From: G963665185 sp963665185
GTDB lineage: Bacteria > Desulfobacterota > Desulfovibrionia > Desulfovibrionales > Desulfovibrionaceae
NCBI GenBank assembly: GCA_963665185.2
Contig: CAXXPO010000025.1
Location: forward strand, 62,001-126,000
Direction of reading: 5' to 3'
DNA: 64,000 nucleotides
The notes under the pieces are model-generated. The model worked only from the letters and a program-made list of their open reading frames with translations. It made no database searches and was not told where the DNA came from. Below are positions 62,070 through 64,000 of the stretch, in pieces. Each line of letters opens with the position of its first letter. Position 1 is the first letter of the stretch. Made by a program: the position numbers and the translations under genes.

Positions 62070-62624
62070 TCAGGCCGAGGCCGCTTTTTTGTGTTCCCGG
62101 TCTGCCAGGGACTTGTAACCGAATCCCCGGAACAGGTTGTTGTAGCGTTCCTCCACCATGTTTCTTTTTTCCAGGGAGGCTTTGCGTACGGCATTGTGCA
62201 GCAGTTGCAGGGTCCTTTCGGACAGTGTTTCCAGCTCACAGGAAATGTACACTCTGAACATTTCACCGCTACCGGAAAAAGTGCCGGGATATTTTTCCGC
62301 CACTTCGAGCATCCAGTTCATTTCCATGTTCACGATGTCGTCGATGAAACGGGACTGCTTGAGCGGAGGAATCCTGTTTTCCATTCGTGCGTATTTTTCC
62401 GTCATGAAATTGCGGCCTGCCTGCTGCGCCCTGTGCAGATCGTCGAAGTACGAATGCAGCACCTGGGCCGGCAGCACCGAGTGATGCATTCTGCGCATCA
62501 CCCGGAAGGTCTTGAGATTCTCCTGACAGGGGGAGTGGACCGAAGAGTTCACGGTCCGAAACATTTCCTGTTCGATGTCGACGATTCGTTCTATCAATTC
62601 CGCGTTGGCTTCGGGGATGCTCAT
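62070..62624 (-). CDS. DUF4125 family protein
   Basis: Protein of 184 residues, all helical and soluble. The pattern ELIERIVDIEQEMFRTVNSS, CQENLKTFRVMRRMHHSVLP, LHSYFDDLHRAQQAGRNFMT-EKYARME, and MLEVAEKYPGTF then CELETLSERTLQLLHNAVRK fits the uncharacterised DUF4125 family. ATG 62624 has GGAGGA about 9 bases upstream. It follows the glycyl-radical activase gene by 76 bases and runs in the same direction, so a role in maturation or regulation of a glycyl radical enzyme is a fair guess, but no function is established to my knowledge. Confidence 0.75.
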   Translation of the reverse strand: MSIPEANAELIERIVDIEQEMFRTVNSSVHSPCQENLKTFRVMRRMHHSVLPAQVLHSYFDDLHRAQQAGRNFMTEKYARMENRIPPLKQSRFIDDIVNMEMNWMLEVAEKYPGTFSGSGEMFRVYISCELETLSERTLQLLHNAVRKASLEKRNMVEERYNNLFRGFGYKSLADREHKKAASA

Positions 62625-62700
62625 GCCTGCTTCCTCCGTGAAAGGATTTCAGCCTGATTGCCTTGATCAACAGACACCCGGTGAATTTTTCACTTTGCCC

Positions 62701-63669
62701 TTAAAACGGTGTGTCCCAGCCTACAAAACAATATATTCCAATATCTTCGACAATTTTCTTGAGCTGCTGCATCTGCTCGTCCGGAGGCGAGGTCTGCTCG
62801 GCCAGACAGTAAGTGCGTCCCAACTGGCGGTACTTGGATTCGCCCAATCTGTGGAACGGCAGCAGGTTCACCACATCCAGGCCGATGTCGCGGATGAAAG
62901 CGGCCGTTGCTGCGATGTTCAGGGATGAATCGTTCATTCCCGGAATGACGGGAACACGCGGGATGATCACCCCGTTCCATTTGGAGCGGACAAGCTGTTC
63001 GATGTTGCTCAGGATCAATTCATTGCCCACGCCGGTCAGCTTTCGGTGGGTTTCGGAGTCCATGTGCTTGATGTCCGTGAAGATCCAGTCCACGTATTTG
63101 GTCGCTTCCATGTAAAAATCCGTGGATATGCAGGATGTGGTTTCGATGCAGGTGTGGATGAATCTTTCCTTGCATTCCTTGAGCAGGGAAAGAATGAATT
63201 TCTTTTGCAGCAGGGGTTCGCCGCCGCTGAACGTGACCCCTCCGCGTGATCCCCAGAACTGGCGGTCGCGCTGAAAAATTTTGACAAGTTCGTCGACCGT
63301 GTAATGGCGGCCGCTGGTGACCAGGGCTTCATGATAGCAGGTGCTTACACAGTCGATTCCGGTGCAGAAATCGCACAAGTCACGATTGAACTGCAATTTT
63401 CCGTCGCAGATGGAAGGAGCATGCTCCGGACATGTTTCCAGACAGTGGCCGCAGCATTGGCAGCGGCTTTCCCGATACATCATGACGGGTTTCTTGTGCA
63501 GGCCTTCAGGGTTGCTGCACCAGACGCAGCTCAGCGGGCAGCCGTTGAGAAATACCGTGGTTCTGGTTCCCGGCCCGTCATGGACGGAGTGTCCCTGCAC
63601 GTCGAAAATAGTGCCTGTCAGCGTACCGGACGTGCTCCCTACGGAGATTTCGTCGATTGTTTTGTACAT
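62701..63669 (-). CDS. Glycyl-radical enzyme activating protein (radical SAM)
   Basis: Activase of 322 residues that would install a glycyl radical on a partner enzyme. The SAM-cluster cysteines are in GCPLSCVWCSNPEG (C-x3-C-x2-C, near 44-51). Two extra ferredoxin-type cluster regions follow (CQCCGHCLETCPEH and CDFCTGIDCVSTC). The core continues with FWGSRGGVTFSGGEPLLQ, IETTSCISTDFYME and DWIFTDIKHMDSETHRKLTG. The C-terminal half (LILSNIEQLVRSKW, LLPFHRLGESKYRQLG, FVGWDTPF) is most like the 4-hydroxyphenylacetate decarboxylase activase HpdA as I remember it. The radical enzyme itself is not in the window; it may lie beyond 64000. The MFS gene upstream and DUF4125 gene downstream run the same way. 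Confidence 0.9.
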   Translation of the reverse strand: MYKTIDEISVGSTSGTLTGTIFDVQGHSVHDGPGTRTTVFLNGCPLSCVWCSNPEGLHKKPVMMYRESRCQCCGHCLETCPEHAPSICDGKLQFNRDLCDFCTGIDCVSTCYHEALVTSGRHYTVDELVKIFQRDRQFWGSRGGVTFSGGEPLLQKKFILSLLKECKERFIHTCIETTSCISTDFYMEATKYVDWIFTDIKHMDSETHRKLTGVGNELILSNIEQLVRSKWNGVIIPRVPVIPGMNDSSLNIAATAAFIRDIGLDVVNLLPFHRLGESKYRQLGRTYCLAEQTSPPDEQMQQLKKIVEDIGIYCFVGWDTPF

Positions 63670-63725
63670 TTTTTTGCGCCTTGTCCCTTTCTTTGACGAG
63701 TGCTTGCGTCATTTCCATTATTGGG

Positions 63726-63754
63726 GGCGCCGCCCTGGCTACGAGGGCGGCGCC
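63726..63754. repeat. GC-rich hairpin between MFS and activase genes
   Basis: GGCGCCGCCCT (63726-63736) pairs with AGGGCGGCGCC (63744-63754) around a 7-base loop. It has no T-run. It may stabilise the message end of the MFS gene or reduce read-through to the activase gene. Confidence 0.5.
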
Positions 63755-63783
63755 GGGAACCAATTCGACCATGCGTTACGTGT

Positions 63784-64000
63784 TCAGCCTGCAGACACTT
63801 TGGCCTCTATGGGGGCCCTTGCTTCTGTGGACAGGGGGAGGCTGGAAGCGATCATTCCGGAGACCAGGAATGCACCCATGGCGAAAATAATGGAGTATGT
63901 GTAGCTGCCGGAGACGTCCTTCAGATATCCACCGATGAGCGGACCGAGGAAGGGGCCGACGCCCATGACGATGAGTGTGGCCAGCCCCCAAATTCTGCCC
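63784..64000 (-). CDS. MFS transporter, C-terminal part (cut by window edge)
   Basis: The last 71 codons of a gene that continues beyond the right edge. The visible part, GRIWGLATLIVMGVGPFLGP then LIGGYLKDVSGSYTYSIIFA and MGAFLVSGMIASSLPLS, is the typical eleventh-twelfth helix region of the major facilitator superfamily, in the style of oxalate/formate-type or sugar-acid carriers. It ends with a short polar tail. As the first visible gene of the activase group, it may import the substrate of the unseen glycyl radical enzyme; that is inference only. Confidence 0.8.
   Translation of the reverse strand, partial: GRIWGLATLIVMGVGPFLGPLIGGYLKDVSGSYTYSIIFAMGAFLVSGMIASSLPLSTEARAPIEAKVSAG

Overview
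The window looks like a chromosomal segment from a motile, chemotactic, anaerobic delta-proteobacterium, most probably of the Desulfovibrio type. This placement is inferred from gene content: a FlgE hook protein, three methyl-accepting chemotaxis proteins, a futalosine-pathway-type UbiD decarboxylase, an amphi-Trp protein, an orphan AmmeMemoRadiSam radical SAM enzyme, a glycyl-radical-enzyme activase beside a DUF4125 protein, and a HisG of the long form. No search could be run. I recognised 51 protein genes (the last one cut by the window edge) and three tRNA genes. No CRISPR array, rRNA, insertion sequence or prophage was seen.

Layout. 1-4.9 kb: flgE with a strong terminator, then a ParA-type ATPase, a PAS/degenerate-kinase protein, an amphi-Trp protein and a LuxR-type response regulator. 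5.3-9.3 kb: surE, an NhaC-type antiporter, a Nudix hydrolase and two small unknown genes. 9.5-14.4 kb: two closely related chemoreceptor genes bracketing an XRE-type regulator. 14.7-21 kb (minus strand): MATE pump, hisI-hisG, a WbpE-like sugar aminotransferase, a small lipoprotein, azlCD; a MocR-type regulator is divergent from azlCD. 22.6-31 kb (minus strand): a third chemoreceptor with a PAS domain, acetyl-CoA synthetase with a LytTR regulator upstream, a hybrid histidine kinase and a CheY-like regulator. 31-42.4 kb: UbiD/MqnL-type decarboxylase, lipoprotein, TPR-PilZ protein, a radical SAM protein, purM, AmrS, glutamate decarboxylase, and a secreted protein with a C-terminal sorting-type tail. 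42.5-50 kb: a secreted protein, a Cache-HAMP-SpoIIE phosphatase, a zinc-ribbon membrane protein and an RND efflux pump operon. 50-58.7 kb: a SNF2 helicase with a SWIM finger, a peptide-binding lipoprotein, a Rel/SpoT (p)ppGpp enzyme and a conserved unknown. 58.8-64 kb: tRNA-Val and tRNA-Asp, a GNAT gene between two tRNA-Asp copies, an iron alcohol dehydrogenase, a YbaK-type deacylase, and a minus-strand group of an MFS transporter (partial), a glycyl-radical activase and a DUF4125 protein.

Five genes (hisG, the TPR-PilZ gene, the SpoIIE phosphatase gene, the RND permease gene and its membrane fusion protein gene) carry six apparent single-base frameshifts, five of them in or beside runs of one base. 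Each whole protein is restored by changing one base (two in the permease). Indel errors in the assembly are the simplest explanation, but a T9 tract inside the SpoIIE gene would also suit transcriptional slippage.

The less described systems are the ParA/PAS/amphi-Trp/LuxR cluster, the MFS/activase/DUF4125 group whose glycyl radical enzyme is not in view, and the LytTR regulator whose receiver domain has lost all its phosphorylation residues.
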